Source: Apiosordaria backusii (Eukaryota > Ascomycota > Sordariomycetes > Sordariales > Lasiosphaeriaceae). From it: 64,000 nt of DNA. The notes below the pieces were generated by a model, which worked only from the letters and a program-made list of their open reading frames with translations, did not search any database and was not told the origin of the DNA. Of the stretch, positions 31,468-42,715 are shown piece after piece (the first letter of the stretch is position 1; each line of letters begins with the position of its first letter). The stretch lies in the NCBI GenBank assembly GCA_030549205.1, contig JAUKTV010000012.1:496001-560000 (forward strand), in the 5' to 3' direction. The translations under genes and the position numbers were made by a program.

Positions 31468-33363
31468 TTATGGCTTATATGGAGGAGGGGCATCATCTGG
31501 CTCCTCCTTATACGCAGGCAGTCTAGCAGGCACGGGCACATCGGGCCGTGACGCCACGGTAACAGCTGCCAGTGATGCAGCTGGCGCATTTTCGGAAAAT
31601 GCCGCGTCTCTTGCTCTCTTGTTCCAACGCAAACGACGCACACAGAACCCGCACACCATCAGAGCCAGCACAAGACCAGCCACCGCGACCCCGACCGCAA
31701 GCCCGACCTTCTGCTCCGGCCTAAAAGTGTGATCACTCGACGAGCTCCCTGATGAGCTCTCTGAAGCTCCCGGCGGCGCTGTTGCGGAAGGCTCCTCAGA
31801 ACCGCGAATATAATGCCAATGCAGTGCTCAGCCCAAGACCACAGCCACCCGACACCTTTGTGATTACCCGCATGGAACTTGAACTCGGGCCGGAAGCTTA
31901 TCAGTTTCTCCCCATCACCAATATCCGGGTCCAGCGTCTGCGCCATGTAAATCAGGTTGTGGTCATAATTCACACCGAGAAATGCAGACTGGAGGAGCGA
32001 GCGACCGAGTTTCCCGTAGGTAGCCCTCTCAGGGCTCTACCGACCGGGATGGGAAATACCGGAGGGGCTCGTTCTGCCCGCTGCTGGAACTAGACTCGAC
32101 CTTTAGATCAAGAAGCCAGAGGAGTATCTGGATATCCAGGGACTTGACTTTAAGGGAGCTCCGGCTGAAGGCGTTCTCCAAGGTGAATCCCATCTAAGCT
32201 GGCGCTTTCATGAGGCGTTTGTACCTGGGGTCGGACGTGTCCCATATCCATAGCTTCAAGTTGCCGTTTCAGCTAATGGGGAGATCCTCTGCTGCGTGCT
32301 CGCAGGTACCTGGGGGTAGATACATGAGCGAAACAGTAGGGTCCGGCACCACCAGTGCGGCGCCAGGCACTCGGCCATCCACTGAATTCAGCTCGACTCC
32401 ATCTACAAAAACTGGAGCTTGGCCGGGCTGGGTTCCCTGGGGCTTTTGCTTCAGGCTTAAACTGTTCATCTTGGAGTCCTCGGGTATCTTGTCCATAATC
32501 GTCCTATTCGGATGCTCGTTGGTAGCGCAGTCAAAGGCAAAGCCATACCAGTCGTGGCAACCTACCTAGCTTGACGTCTGAGAGGTAAATCCGGGGAAGG
32601 TAACTTTGACCGACGCTCTCAGGCTCATCCATGAGATCGAAGGTGATGAAACATGAATCCCCGTGTATCCAGTGATTGTCATACCCCGCCAGAATCATTC
32701 TGCTGGTCAGGTTCCAGTCTGGTCTTCCCATGTGCAGCCCGAAGGAAGTGCTGAGAAGTCAACCGGCATCCTTGAGTTGCTGAAGGATGCTAGGTGAACC
32801 GGGGATGTCGGTTGGCACAAGAGCTAGTGTGTCCCCCTCTTTGGAAGGCGTGGTGATGTCAATGTCCAGGTACAATGTCGAGGAGTTTAGGGCGGCAATA
32901 GGGGCCTTGACGTGAAGGAATTCCGTCGAGTTCTCACTAACACTGGGGATGGACATGTCCCAGTCTGATAGTCTGGCGCCGTATTGGAGTAATGTACCTA
33001 GTAAAGGTCGAGTCTCGAAATATTGTGTAGTTGCCAGGTGTGTAAGCGGCTTGCATGTCCGCGTCAGGAGCAAAATTCCTCCACGTGATCTCGGAGATAT
33101 TGGTCCATGGTGACGGCCAAACGGGGAAGACGGTTTCCTTTTCTGTGATCTTCGACAAATCGTGTCTCCCCATGACGACCGAGAGAGCGGGCCATGGCCC
33201 GTTGCTGGTGCCGAAATAGAGGGGGTCGCCAGAAAACCTTTGGTCGGTGGTCCAATGAAGCTTTTCAACTTTGGCGCTGGTAGTGGCTTGCTGGCAGCAT
33301 GCTGACTGAACCAAGCAAGCAGAGTAAGGTAACAGGAATGGCGTGTGGTGTGCGAAAAAGCAT
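31468..33363 (-). pseudogene. Decayed gene for a secreted or type I membrane protein
   Basis: Successive minus-strand frames form one former gene. ATG 33363 opens a signal-peptide-like start (LLCLLGSVS), and the body follows in other frames (DPLYFGTSNGPWPALSVV; LSDWDMSIPSVSEN; GRPDWNLTSRMILAG; DWYGFAFDC; NYDHNLIYMAQTLDPDIGDG), then a hydrophobic helix and a C-terminal PPPYKP tail. Breaks I can place: a frame change near 33300, another near 32980, in-frame TGA at 32759-32761, a TAGG duplication (32561-32568) that shifts the frame, TGA at 32269-32271, TAG at 32194-32196 and TGA at 32029-32031. Some stops fit C-to-T type change. The family is not recognised. Being next to the HET gene, it may mark an unstable locus. 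Confidence 0.75.
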
Positions 33364-34200
33364 CTTGTAATGCAGTGCCTAAAGGCACAATTTCAAAAAA
33401 AAATGATGTATAGAATAGCCATCAAGCCACTGTCGACACGTGAGGGGCTCAGCTTTTTGCTATCATTGTCGCTTTGATGCCTCAGAAACTCACCTCATCA
33501 TCTCACAGCGCTATCGTATCACAACCTTACCAATCACCAACTGGTCTAAGGTAATCAATGGAGTAGCTCCGCGTTAACTTGGCATCGCAACCAAACCAGG
33601 TTGTGCTTCCGGGAATAGCTTCATCGTCCCAAAACCCGTGCCGAAACCTGCTCCAAGACCCGTTGTGTGGTGGCTACCAAGACAAAGGATGTTTACACAA
33701 GTTCCATAGGTCGGTACAGTATACAGCGCCTGAACCCCCGATTAACATCGCAGTAGACAAGAGTACAACAACAACACAAGTAATACAAAGACATAACTCC
33801 TATTTAGCTAATCATACAATATTGAAACAAAGGTAAACATCCTTAAAGAGGTACATGACAATCGTGAGAGCTTTTTCAACAACGCAATAACAGCACAAAA
33901 AAGGGGGTATATCGATCCAAAAACTGACAAAACACCGCTACCAGATAACCCATCGCTCATCATGTCCAATCAACCCAACCGCCCGCAAATACATAGACCC
34001 TCGTCGTTCGTCAAGTGTGTTCAAGGATAAGTATGTTTAACGAAGCAGAAAAAGAAAAAAAAAGAAAAACGCAAAGCAATGACAAAAGAAAATACCTCAC
34101 TCCGACCTTCATACTTTCCCTCTGGCCATCAAGCATACCAGGAATCTTTTCACACATCCCATCATTCAACCAGATCAAAGACATCACTCATACCCCCATC
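33364..34200. other. Intergenic, no gene seen
   Basis: Holds the presumed promoter of the decayed gene on the left and the 3' UTR of the rhodopsin-like gene on the right. Several short frames, none supported. Confidence 0.4.
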
Positions 34201-35625
34201 CTACCAAGCCTCCTTCGGCCTCGCCGGCGGCGGCCCAGCTTCACTAACATCAAACTCCGTCATCACCACAATCCCCTTATGATCCACATCCTTATGCGCG
34301 CTCCTCGGGTCACCCCTCGACACATCAGTCTTCATATTCTGCATCTTGATCTCATTGACAATCCTCTCTTCACTCTCCGTAAACGTGACAGTCGTCAGAA
34401 TATTAGAGCTGTTCCCGTTACCGCGGTTGAATTGCGAGCGAGAGTTTGACCCGCCGACGCCACCACCGCCGCCAATGGAGCGGAACCCGTCGGGGGTCTT
34501 GTATTTGTTGTCGGTGGAGCGCTGGGTGGTGGAGCCAAAGAGGGGTCGAAGCCAGGATTTGAAGAGGGGGAAGACCATGGGGAGGTTGGTGGTGACCACG
34601 GCGACGAAGGCTTCGCGGGTGCCCCAGGCGCCGGCGAGTTCGGCGCCGTTGACGTCGTCCTGTTTTGGGGAGTGGTTAGTTCATGAGCTTGGGATGGATG
34701 GGATAGGGGGGACATACAGTGACGACAAAGACTGTCTTGAGGGTGGCGCAGACGAGGACGAAGATACCGGCGCTGAGGACGAGGGTTGAACCGATTTTCT
34801 CGACGAGACGCAAGCGGGAGCCCCAGAGAAGCGGGAGGGGAATGATGATGAGGTAGATATCGGATGTGACATTGGCGGCGAAGGAAGCCCAGACGATGGG
34901 ACCAGACACGGCGGGTTGGCAGCTGTTGCCCGGGTTGGGGTTGATTTGCCAGTATTTGTGGAAGGGCATGCAGCCGAAGAAGATCGCCAGAATGGAGGCC
35001 AGCCACCCTGCGATGATGAGGACGAATCCGGCGTGCACGCGCATGCGGTAACGACGGCCAAGGCCGTTCTAGAAACCAGTGAGCTTTTGCTGTAGATGGT
35101 AAGATGAGGGGAAATGCATACCGTTAAGCGGAGGTAGAAGAAAAGCATTGCTAGCTTGAGAATGAGCATCAAGGTAGAGTAGCATGTCCATCCCCCGACC
35201 TGGATTTTGGAACCGATGACTCTCCTGTCCCATTCTGGATCAGTGGGCAGCAATAACATTCTTTGTTCGTCTGTCATGCCATTGTTTGCCAGGCCTTGGG
35301 CAAGGTTGCCGATCTGAAAGCCTAGGCATGCTTGAACGGTGTAGAATAGCTGTTGGTCACCGTCGATTGTCAGCAAAGGCTGATGGGCACCAGGCAACGG
35401 TCAGTTAAGGTGAATACCTTAGGGACAACTTACAACTGCCACCCACACGAGGTAGTCATCTGTTTCAAAGTTGGAAAAGCCAACCTGACCATATCGAGAG
35501 TAGGTGCGCAGAGCCGTGGTGCATACACCTATCGCATACAGGGTCCAGAGCGTGATGTTGAAGGTTCGCGCCGCGGCGAGAGCGGCGGCGATGGCCTCTG
35601 GTGATGGTGGACCCGCATCCGCCAT
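34201..35625 (-). CDS. Fungal rhodopsin-like seven-helix membrane protein (409 aa)
   Basis: Four exons, 35625..35434, 35349..35122, 35068..34718 and 34659..34201, all joined in phase 0. The protein belongs to the fungal rhodopsin-domain family of seven-helix membrane proteins. Hallmarks are the DDYLVWVAV turn after helix 1, LMLILKLAMLFFYLRL, the loop CQPAVSGPIVWASFAANVTSDIYLIIIPLPLLWG, and DDVNGAELAGAWGTREAFVAVVTTNLPMVFP at the start of exon 4. A soluble tail of about 120 residues rich in Ser, Asn and Gly follows. Biochemical function of the family is largely unknown; some are near secondary-metabolite genes, but none is evident here. The second of two possible acceptors was used for exon 2 because it gives the usual V-x-F-Y-T spacing. 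Confidence 0.88.
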
Positions 35626-37033
35626 CGTGATCACGAACCAGCGATTCGGCTATCGAACAAATCTGGGGGAATCACGTCAAGATTCGGCTGTCGAGAGCCG
35701 AAAATACAAAAATGGCGAAAAGACAAGAAGATCACAACAAGAAAGACATGGGACCCATCATAAATTTGTACATTGAGGAAAAGATTGACTACTATCTGCA
35801 CAAGGAAGGGTCAACAAGGACTCGCGGCAGAGCTGAAGAACCCCATCGGAGGAGCCTTCCTCCTGGGAAAAAGCGTGGAAGGGTTCAAGGGGTGACGTGC
35901 AGGCCTCTGTTTGCTTCTTCCTTCACTTGGTGAAGAAGGTCTTTATGCGGCTTGCTTGACGGAACTCTTTTGGAACATGACCCGAGCAGTCTGGCCGATA
36001 AGCACCCTCTGTGATGCAACCTCGTAACTTACTAACTCTCCTGGGACCAATGGCGGCAGTTGAAAGTTCGCCTCGGACCCGTCTCCACTGCCCTGGTCGC
36101 CGAATGCATGTGGCTTGTTCACAAAACATCTGCAGGCTCTAGCCCATGTCCACTGTTGCATTTTCAGGGGTTCTTACGAAGTGCTAGTGTACATACATTC
36201 CATTGCTGGTCGAGCTGAAGTCTCACGCCACTCCGAGAATTCAGGCGTCCCTTACCCTTATTCCACGAATCCAAGCACTGTATGTATTCGTTTCGAGGCA
36301 TCTTTGAGGCTATCAACCATCTATCGGGATTGGCGATGACCGTGGAGGCATTTCGACTTCAGCATTGGCCGATGGAATTCAACTGCTAACGGTATCCACC
36401 AGAAACAGTGCCGTCGGCGTTTTACAAGAGCAAAGAGTGGGGTTTTGATGCGGACGGTCTGGACTTAACGGACACTCCAACCATCCCCGGAAAATGCCCC
36501 GGCTCGGTTACTGGGTTAGTGTTTAGCAATTCAAACCGACTCCACCTTGTTCCAAAATTAAGTCAATGTCGAGTCTTGACGTCTGAAAGAACTAACGTTG
36601 GTTAGGTAACTGAAGGCTTGGTATTTGCCAAACAATTGGCGATATCTTGAAACAGTCAGTGCCGGATCATATTCCCTGACGTCTGGGAATGCTGGATGCT
36701 GGGGTGCATGGTGCGATTTTGCAATAGTGTTATGGCGGGCAGAGATGAAAAGGGGAACGCCTCTCGCGGTAACTGCTTTTGTCTGCTGCCTCGTGGTCGA
36801 GGAGCCATGGCGCGCATGACTGCAGCAGGCTTTTGGGTTCCAGGGGCTTGGGTCCAACAGACAAACAACGATTGGACCCGATGGCCTGGACAGCCCGTCC
36901 GCACATATAACTCCCGCAGGACCGCTCCTTCTCGGTGAGGCTTGCAGTGTTGCTTTTTGCAGGGCAACACTCTCGGCTCCTTTCCACCCTTTGTCTCTCC
37001 TCGGCCATCCCGTCCCCCGTCTCTCCTCCGGTC
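35626..37033. other. Intergenic between divergent genes
   Basis: Divergent promoters of the rhodopsin-like gene and the BBE-type flavoprotein. Short frames only, none with a domain. Confidence 0.4.
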
Positions 37034-38639
37034 ATGACAATGCGCTGGCTCAGGAGCACCCTCGTCGCCGCGGCTGCCTGGTCCATGGCAGCTGCGCAGG
37101 ACGCAGAATTTACCGAAACTCCCAGCGAGTACGCCATCGGCACTTTGGCGCGTGCTCCGGGCTGCAGTCTGGCTGACTTTTGCCGTCTCGCGCGTAATGA
37201 TCTCTCGGGCCAAACCGAGATTTACTATCCCGACAGTCCCGAGTTCGAGGAGGCCACCACGAGATGGTCCAATGTCGGTGCTCCTATCGCCAATATCACC
37301 GTGGTTCCAGCTGTCGAAAGCGATGTTACGAAACTTGTAAGTATTTCTTCCCACCTTCTTACATCACATCTGAATCCTGACTTCATCACCAGGTCCGCAT
37401 CGCCAACAACTGCAACATCCCATTCTTGGCCTACAACGGACGCCATGGAGCCCTCACTACTCTTGGCCAGATGACCTGGGGCATTGCTATTGACCTGAGG
37501 TCCTTGAGCGGCGTTACCATTAGCTCTGACGGTAAGACGGCCACCGTCCTCGGTGGCACCAACTCCAAAGTCCTCATCGACGCTCTCTGGTCCGCTGGTA
37601 AGCAGGCCGTCACGGGCACATGCGAATGCGTCAGCTACATGGGCCCGGGCCTCGGCGGTGGTCACGGCTGGCTCCAGGGTCATCACGGCTTGATCGCTGA
37701 TCAGTGGGTGTCTGCCAAGATCGTCACTGCCGATGGCCAGCTCCGCACCATCAACTCCAACTCTGATCTCTGGTGGGCTGTCAAGGGTGCCGGCCACAAC
37801 TTTGGTATCGTCACCTCAGTCACCATCAAGATCTTCCCCATCGTCAAGACCAACTGGGCCATCACGACCTTGATGTACACTGGCGACAAGGTTCAGGCTC
37901 TGTACCAGGCCGCCAACGACCACCTCCTCAAGAATGGCACCCAGCCTGTTGACATCATCAACTGGTCCTACTGGATGAACATTCCCCCATTGACCCCACC
38001 GGCCCCGTCATTGAGTTCTACATCATCCAGGAGGGCGTCACTGCTGTTGACACTACCTACACCGCGCCCTTCATTGCCCTTGGCCCCATCTCTGTTAGCA
38101 ACAACACTGGCACTTACAAGGACGTCTCCAGCTGGGTGGGCATCTCCCTTGACGGACCCCCATGCCAGAAGACGGGTGCTGCCAACCCCCGCTTCCCTCT
38201 CTACCTTGAGCAATACAACCCCTCTGCCATGGCCACGCTCTACAACGCCTTCAAGGACGGCACCAACTCCTCTTCTCCCTTTGCCACCTCTCTTTTCATG
38301 TTCGAGGGCTACTCCATGCAGGGTGTCAAGGCCATCAACGCTGCCTCGACCGCTTATGCCTTCCGTGAGAACAACTTGCTTACTGCTCCCTTGGTTCAGT
38401 ACACCCCCGGCAGCGCTGCGCTGGATGCCCAGGCCAAGGCCTTCGGCAACCAGCTCCGTAACATCCTGCATGCTGGCAGCGGCAGGAGCCAGAAGCACAC
38501 TTATGTCAACTATGCTTATGGTGACGAGACCAAGCAGGAGACGTACGGTCATGAGAGCTGGAGATCGAGCAAGCTTCTCCAGCTCAAGGACAAGTACGAC
38601 CCGCAGAGAGTTTTTAACTTTTATGCGCCCGCGGCTTAA
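37034..38639 (+). CDS. Secreted FAD-linked (BBE-type) oxidoreductase, with an apparent one-base frameshift
   Basis: Exons 37034..37336 and 37393..38639 (donor GTAAGT, acceptor CACCAG). After a signal peptide (LVAAAAWSMAAAQ) a PCMH-type FAD-binding domain follows: GRHGA with H119 as likely covalent FAD site, GTCECVSYMGPGLGGGHGW, and DLWWAVKGAGHNFGIVTSV. The C-terminal BBE segment is NYAYGDE ... LLQLKDKYDPQRVFNF. Such secreted flavoproteins oxidise alcohols, sugars or secondary metabolites using oxygen. The frame breaks at a C5 run (37984-37988): one more C restores NIPPIDPTGPVIEFY and gives 516 residues. Both halves are well conserved, so the break looks recent or artefactual. Substrate unknown. 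Confidence 0.88.
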
Positions 38640-39383
38640 GTGATGGCTCTCATTTTGAGGAAACAAAAGTCAGGCAAATGTTTCTCTTTGGTTTTAGAAA
38701 TACATAGTAATGTTATGTAAATACCAGCATCATCATAGCGTTCTTGTTCCGAGTACACGGCCGTCAATATTCGATTCATTGCATCTGAGAGATCAGCCTT
38801 GGTCCTCTTCAAATATCAACATGCTGTTCTAGAGCCAGCCCCATCATCAATCGTCCATCTCCATGATCGTAACATGCTACAAGATTACATAATGCACACC
38901 ACACACCTTTCCCCCTCCCTTCTTCCTTCCGGGCTGTCTGCTCCCCCCTCTGATGAAAACCTCCCCGCCGTCCAGATCCGTCAAGTCAGGCTTTCCACCC
39001 TCTTCTTGCTCCCCACTCACCCCAAGGTATCTCCTCACCGTGGGTAGCCACTTCCCATACGGCAACATGGTGTTTATCTCGCCTCTCCCGTTGACCCACC
39101 CTCTCCGGAGCAAAGTCCGTACCCAGACACCGAAGTGGACTTTCCACGAAAAGGACCCCATGGATCGACCGAGTCCCACCTGCGCTAGCGAAAAGCCGCA
39201 GGTTACATCCACCAACACAGATCCGTCTTAGCCTTCAAACTATAAAAGCCCAAACAGATCTTGAGGCTCGAGCGAGTGCGACAGATCAAGAAGGTGGTGA
39301 TCCCTTCTCGCCCCTCACCCCAGCCCCTCCGTCGCCACGCCCACATTCGCCATGAACCTCGCTCGAGCCCCTGCGGAAATGTT
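38640..39383. other. 3' region of the flavoprotein gene
   Basis: No supported gene. A 12-bp inverted pair, GGCTCGAGCGAG (about 39264) and CTCGCTCGAGCC (about 39358), lies just outside the long hairpin. Confidence 0.45.
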
Positions 39384-39479
39384 ATCCCTTTGGGTGCAGA
39401 AAAGTCACACCAAGAGTATGTCCCAAGACGTCTCCTAGCCCGTGCGGTCTTGGCATGACTTTTCTGCACCCAAAGGGAT
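39384..39479. repeat. 32-bp-arm inverted repeat (hairpin)
   Basis: Left arm 39384-39415 starts ATCCCTTTGGGTGCAGAAAA and right arm 39448-39479 is its reverse complement with two mismatches in 32. The loop is 32 nt. The outer 24 bp are perfectly paired. It is far longer than expected by chance and is not a tRNA. It could be a foldback element, an Okazaki-type recombination relic, or a structured RNA; no target duplication is clear. Confidence 0.8.
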
Positions 39480-39974
39480 CGAACCAGACACCGCCGATCA
39501 GCTCCAATCCTAGCAAGGAATTGCGACTTCGCGATCATAGCGGGGTGCACGTGGTGGAATGCCAGGGGTCGATAGGGATTCGGGGTCCCTCTCTGGACGC
39601 ATCTGCAAGGGGAAGGGGGGCAATAAAGTTTAGTCGGGATTCGGGATTTGGGTTAGGGTTTCTTGAGCTTGCCCCTCAAATTTGAGCACCCCGGGTTTCT
39701 TTGGAGCCGTCAACACCATCAGCGACAACACCATCAACGACGGGATGTCAAGAGAGAGTGGAGAAGCTCAAAAAGGCATGGTCAAGAGATATGATCTTCC
39801 AAAAGGTCGCCTGAAGGATCAATATGTCTACCGGAAGCGTTGTGTTCATGGTCTGGTCGCTATCTACGGAATTTTCTTTTCTTTGGTGTCACTATGCCAA
39901 GTCTGGCAGCCCAAACCACGCCAACGATGCCCTCATGGAGCCTGTTTTGAAAAAAAGATTTTAACAATTCCGAT
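39480..39974. other. Spacer before tRNA-Ala(CGC)
   Basis: No supported gene; a plus-strand frame (39682-40155) runs through the tRNA and is not credible. Confidence 0.4.
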
Positions 39975-40064
39975 GGGCAATTGGTCTAGGGGTATGATTT
40001 TCGCTTCGCATTACCTACAGTCTGCGTCTGTGAAAGGTCATGGGTTCAATTCCCATATTGTCCA
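39975..40064 (+). tRNA. tRNA-Ala(CGC) with an 18-nt intron
   Basis: Acceptor GGGCAAT/ATTGTCC with G3:U70 and A73 (alanine identity), anticodon stem TTCGC/GTGAA, anticodon CGC, T arm ATGGG-TTCAATT-CCCAT. Exon 1 is 39975..40010, intron 40011..40028, exon 2 40029..40064; 72 nt mature. The intron contains GCG, complementary to the anticodon, as is normal for tRNA introns. Confidence 0.9.
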
Positions 40065-40169
40065 CTGCTTTTTGACTTTTCTTTGCAACACATTTCCCCT
40101 ATGCATGCCCCTGAACTCGCCCGCCCCTTTTGTTGTCTCCTCCACAAAGCGGTAATTTTCTGCAGAGCT

Positions 40170-40530
40170 TCATTCCGTTGAATGCGTGTGTGTGGAGAAG
40201 GAAATATCTTTTTCAACTTCCTCCGTTGGCATGTGATAAACAGATCTTTGTACGTACATCGCCAACAGCGCCTTCGTCGTCGCTGCTGCTGTAGCTGCCG
40301 CAAAGGTCTGCCAGCACTTGTTCTTGTGACTATCCGCATAGTCAGCCACCCCTTTTACAACGACACAAGGGAAATCGTCCCACACCCCGGCTAACTCCAT
40401 CTCGAAGGCGATGATCTTGTCTCGACGGGCAATCTTGTCGCGGTCTGCCCCTGATTTGAAGACTGTATCGCCTGAAACTACCCGCCAGAGAAAGATGCAG
40501 GGTGTCTGGACATGTTCCCTTCAACTTCTG
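40170..40530 (-). pseudogene. C-terminal relic of a phosphorylase-type (NLR-associated) domain
   Basis: A minus-strand frame without an upstream start reads SGDTVFKSGADRDKIARRDK, then IIAFEMELAGVWDDFPCVVVKGVADYADSHKNKCWQ, followed by an Ala-rich helix. This is the last third of the purine/uridine phosphorylase-like domain used at the N-terminus of fungal NLR and ankyrin proteins (EME-AG and DYADSHKNK motifs). Neither the N-terminal part nor a NACHT region follows. It is the complementary portion to the relic at 26.7 kb, but the two lie 13 kb apart and are probably independent losses. Confidence 0.65.
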
Positions 40531-41411
40531 GTTATTGTTTTTGTGTTAGTTCATGTTCCCGTGAAACTCAGGTAGCTGGGTGGTGCTGCATCCCAGTCCA
40601 TCGCAGCTTGACTCTCCTGATTGATCGCGGACCAGATCGGAGACTGGGTTGTGGGAAGCACATACACCATGATGGTGATGCTTTGTCGTGGTGGCTGTGG
40701 ATGTGATGTTTGTGCTGATAATCAGATTTAAACAATATGTCTCGCGTTGACCCTGGATCAGGAAGGTAAATTCGAGCTTTTGTCGATGTTGGGGATTGAG
40801 CTGTCGCCCTTGCATTGTTGTGTCGAGGGAAAATCGAAAAGGTCCCATTGATGAGACAATTATCAAAGCCTGCCGCGCTGTAATGCGTCCTTACTAAGCT
40901 GGGTCCAATCCATAAGTCTAACCAAGTGGTGATGGCGAAGTCCGCAGAGCACTATAGGTCCCGCTCCGAGGTCGCACCGAAGCTGTGGCAACACTCCGGA
41001 CCAAATACTAATGGGGCTGAAAAGTGATGAAAGGTGATAATTGGGGGCGAAGCTGAGCGCTGTACTCCACGAAATCCACATGTAAGAGGCTTCGATTGGG
41101 GGATGTGGGAAGGGAGATATTGAATCTGTAGTTAAGAATATCTGGAAGTAATAATGAGGATAAGAAGGGAACTGGAGAAAGGTTTGGATTAATCTTCACA
41201 ATATTATGCCGATAGACGATATCCAGCCCATTCAAGAATTCATACACAACTTTAGCGTACTGGATAAATATTACATCACCTAGCAGATCCCAACCCATTT
41301 CATTTCATAGTGCTACACATAGGTAAGTCATTGCTATGCTTCTGTCTTTTTTTGGAAGTCAGGCTGTCCTAGATTGCCATGCCGGATATCCTATCTTTGC
41401 AGAAAGGAGAC
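40531..41411. other. Intergenic, no gene seen
   Basis: Probable flank of the phosphorylase relic and 3' UTR of the next gene. Only short frames without domains. Confidence 0.4.
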
Positions 41412-42715
41412 TCATTGATCGAATTCGCCAGCATAAAGAATGTCTCCCGGTTTCCCGCTAACAGTCTCCCAGAGTGACCTTGCCTCGATCTCCATGTCTC
41501 TCCTCGAGACCCCAGTACCGTTTAGGACCTTGTCACCATCCTCCCGCGCCAGCCTGACTGTTTCATTGTTAGCCGCGGTTTAACAAGAAAAATTTAGAGG
41601 GGAACTAGCACCTACCATGCAAGAATACTGCGGTGCGCTTCCCGCTGAACAAGGCGTGAGGCACGTTGGTGATGTTATCTGAATTGGCGTCCCCGATGGC
41701 GTACACACCAGGCACATTGGTAACGAGCCCGTTGGTCGGGTCGGCGGCTAGACGGCCGCCGTAGAGTCGAACGCCCGTCTCCTCGCCTATTTTAGACGTC
41801 TGCTCGGAAGGAAATGCGGCTAGGAAGGCAGCCCTCTCGATGAATGGACCATCGGCGAATTCAACTCGGAAGAGATCATGTTCCGGCACACTTGGTAGGC
41901 TGGGGTCCTCGGTGCCGTCGGTGCCATTGCGGATGCGTGTAATGGCAGTTATGGTGCGGTTGTCAATGCCAACGTTGTGTGCGCGCAGGTATGCCTCCCA
42001 CCGAGGCGACTTGGTCTCAGTCGTAGCTCGCATTTCGGGTGTGTTGGTGCCGTTGACAAGGGCGACGATGTCGGTGTTGAGGGTCAACATCTCGCGCACC
42101 GCGGCGGGAACGTTGTCGAGCGAGCCCAGGAGTCCCAGCGGCTGGTCGGCGTGTTCATGACCGTCGCACCACGGGCACCAGAAGATGCCGTTGCCCCAGT
42201 TCTCGCGCACGCCGGGCGTTGCTGGGAGGATGTCGCGCAGTCCCGTAGCGAGGACAACCTTGCGGGTCGTCACGGTCTTGTTGTTGTGGGTGACGATGAA
42301 GTAGCTGTTCTGCTCGTCCACCGGCATAATCTTCGTGACTGTGCCATTGGTCATTTCCACCGTTCCGTAGTGCTTGAGCTGTTCACGAGCCGCCCAGCGG
42401 AAATAAGCCGGAGTGACACCTTTGGCTCTATGTCAGGTCCAGTCCAGGTCCGAGGTACTATCTAGGAAGCTTACCATCAAACCCCAAAACGTCATGCATA
42501 TGCCTCGTCGGCGCATTCCGGTACTCTCCCGAGTCGATGAGCAGGACTCTTCGGCGCACGCGTGCGAGGCCGCTCAGAGCGCTCAGACCGGCAGGTCCTC
42601 CACCAACGATAATGGCATCGTAGTCGGCTTGGGAACCAGCGGGTTGACGAGGTACGACAGCGCCATTGGTGATTGCCGCAAGCACCGCCAGTGCCGCAGC
42701 ATAGAATTGACGCAT
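41412..42715 (-). CDS. Secreted thioredoxin-reductase-like FAD oxidoreductase with CPWC motif (396 aa)
   Basis: Exons 42715..42475, 42419..41616 and 41557..41412; introns have donors GTAAG and GTAGGT and acceptors AAAG and ACAG. A signal peptide (MRQFYAAALAVLAAITNGA) precedes the FAD-binding motif VGGGPAGLSALSGLAR (residues 37-52). A redox pair C162-P-W-C165 is followed by DGHEH. LATGLRDILP and, near the C-terminus, YAIGDANSDNITN complete the FAD fold. Fungal relatives include GliT-type dithiol oxidases that form disulfides in epidithio compounds, and generic TrxR-like proteins. A secretory signal is unusual for this family. No secondary-metabolite cluster is adjacent, so substrate is unknown. 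Confidence 0.85.

Noticed and set aside
39682..40155. Frame covering tRNA-Ala(CGC)
   Set aside because: The tRNA explains the conserved part; the frame has no domain.
37034..42715. Biosynthetic gene cluster containing the BBE and TrxR-like enzymes
   Set aside because: No PKS, NRPS, terpene synthase, transporter or regulator is present between or beside them.
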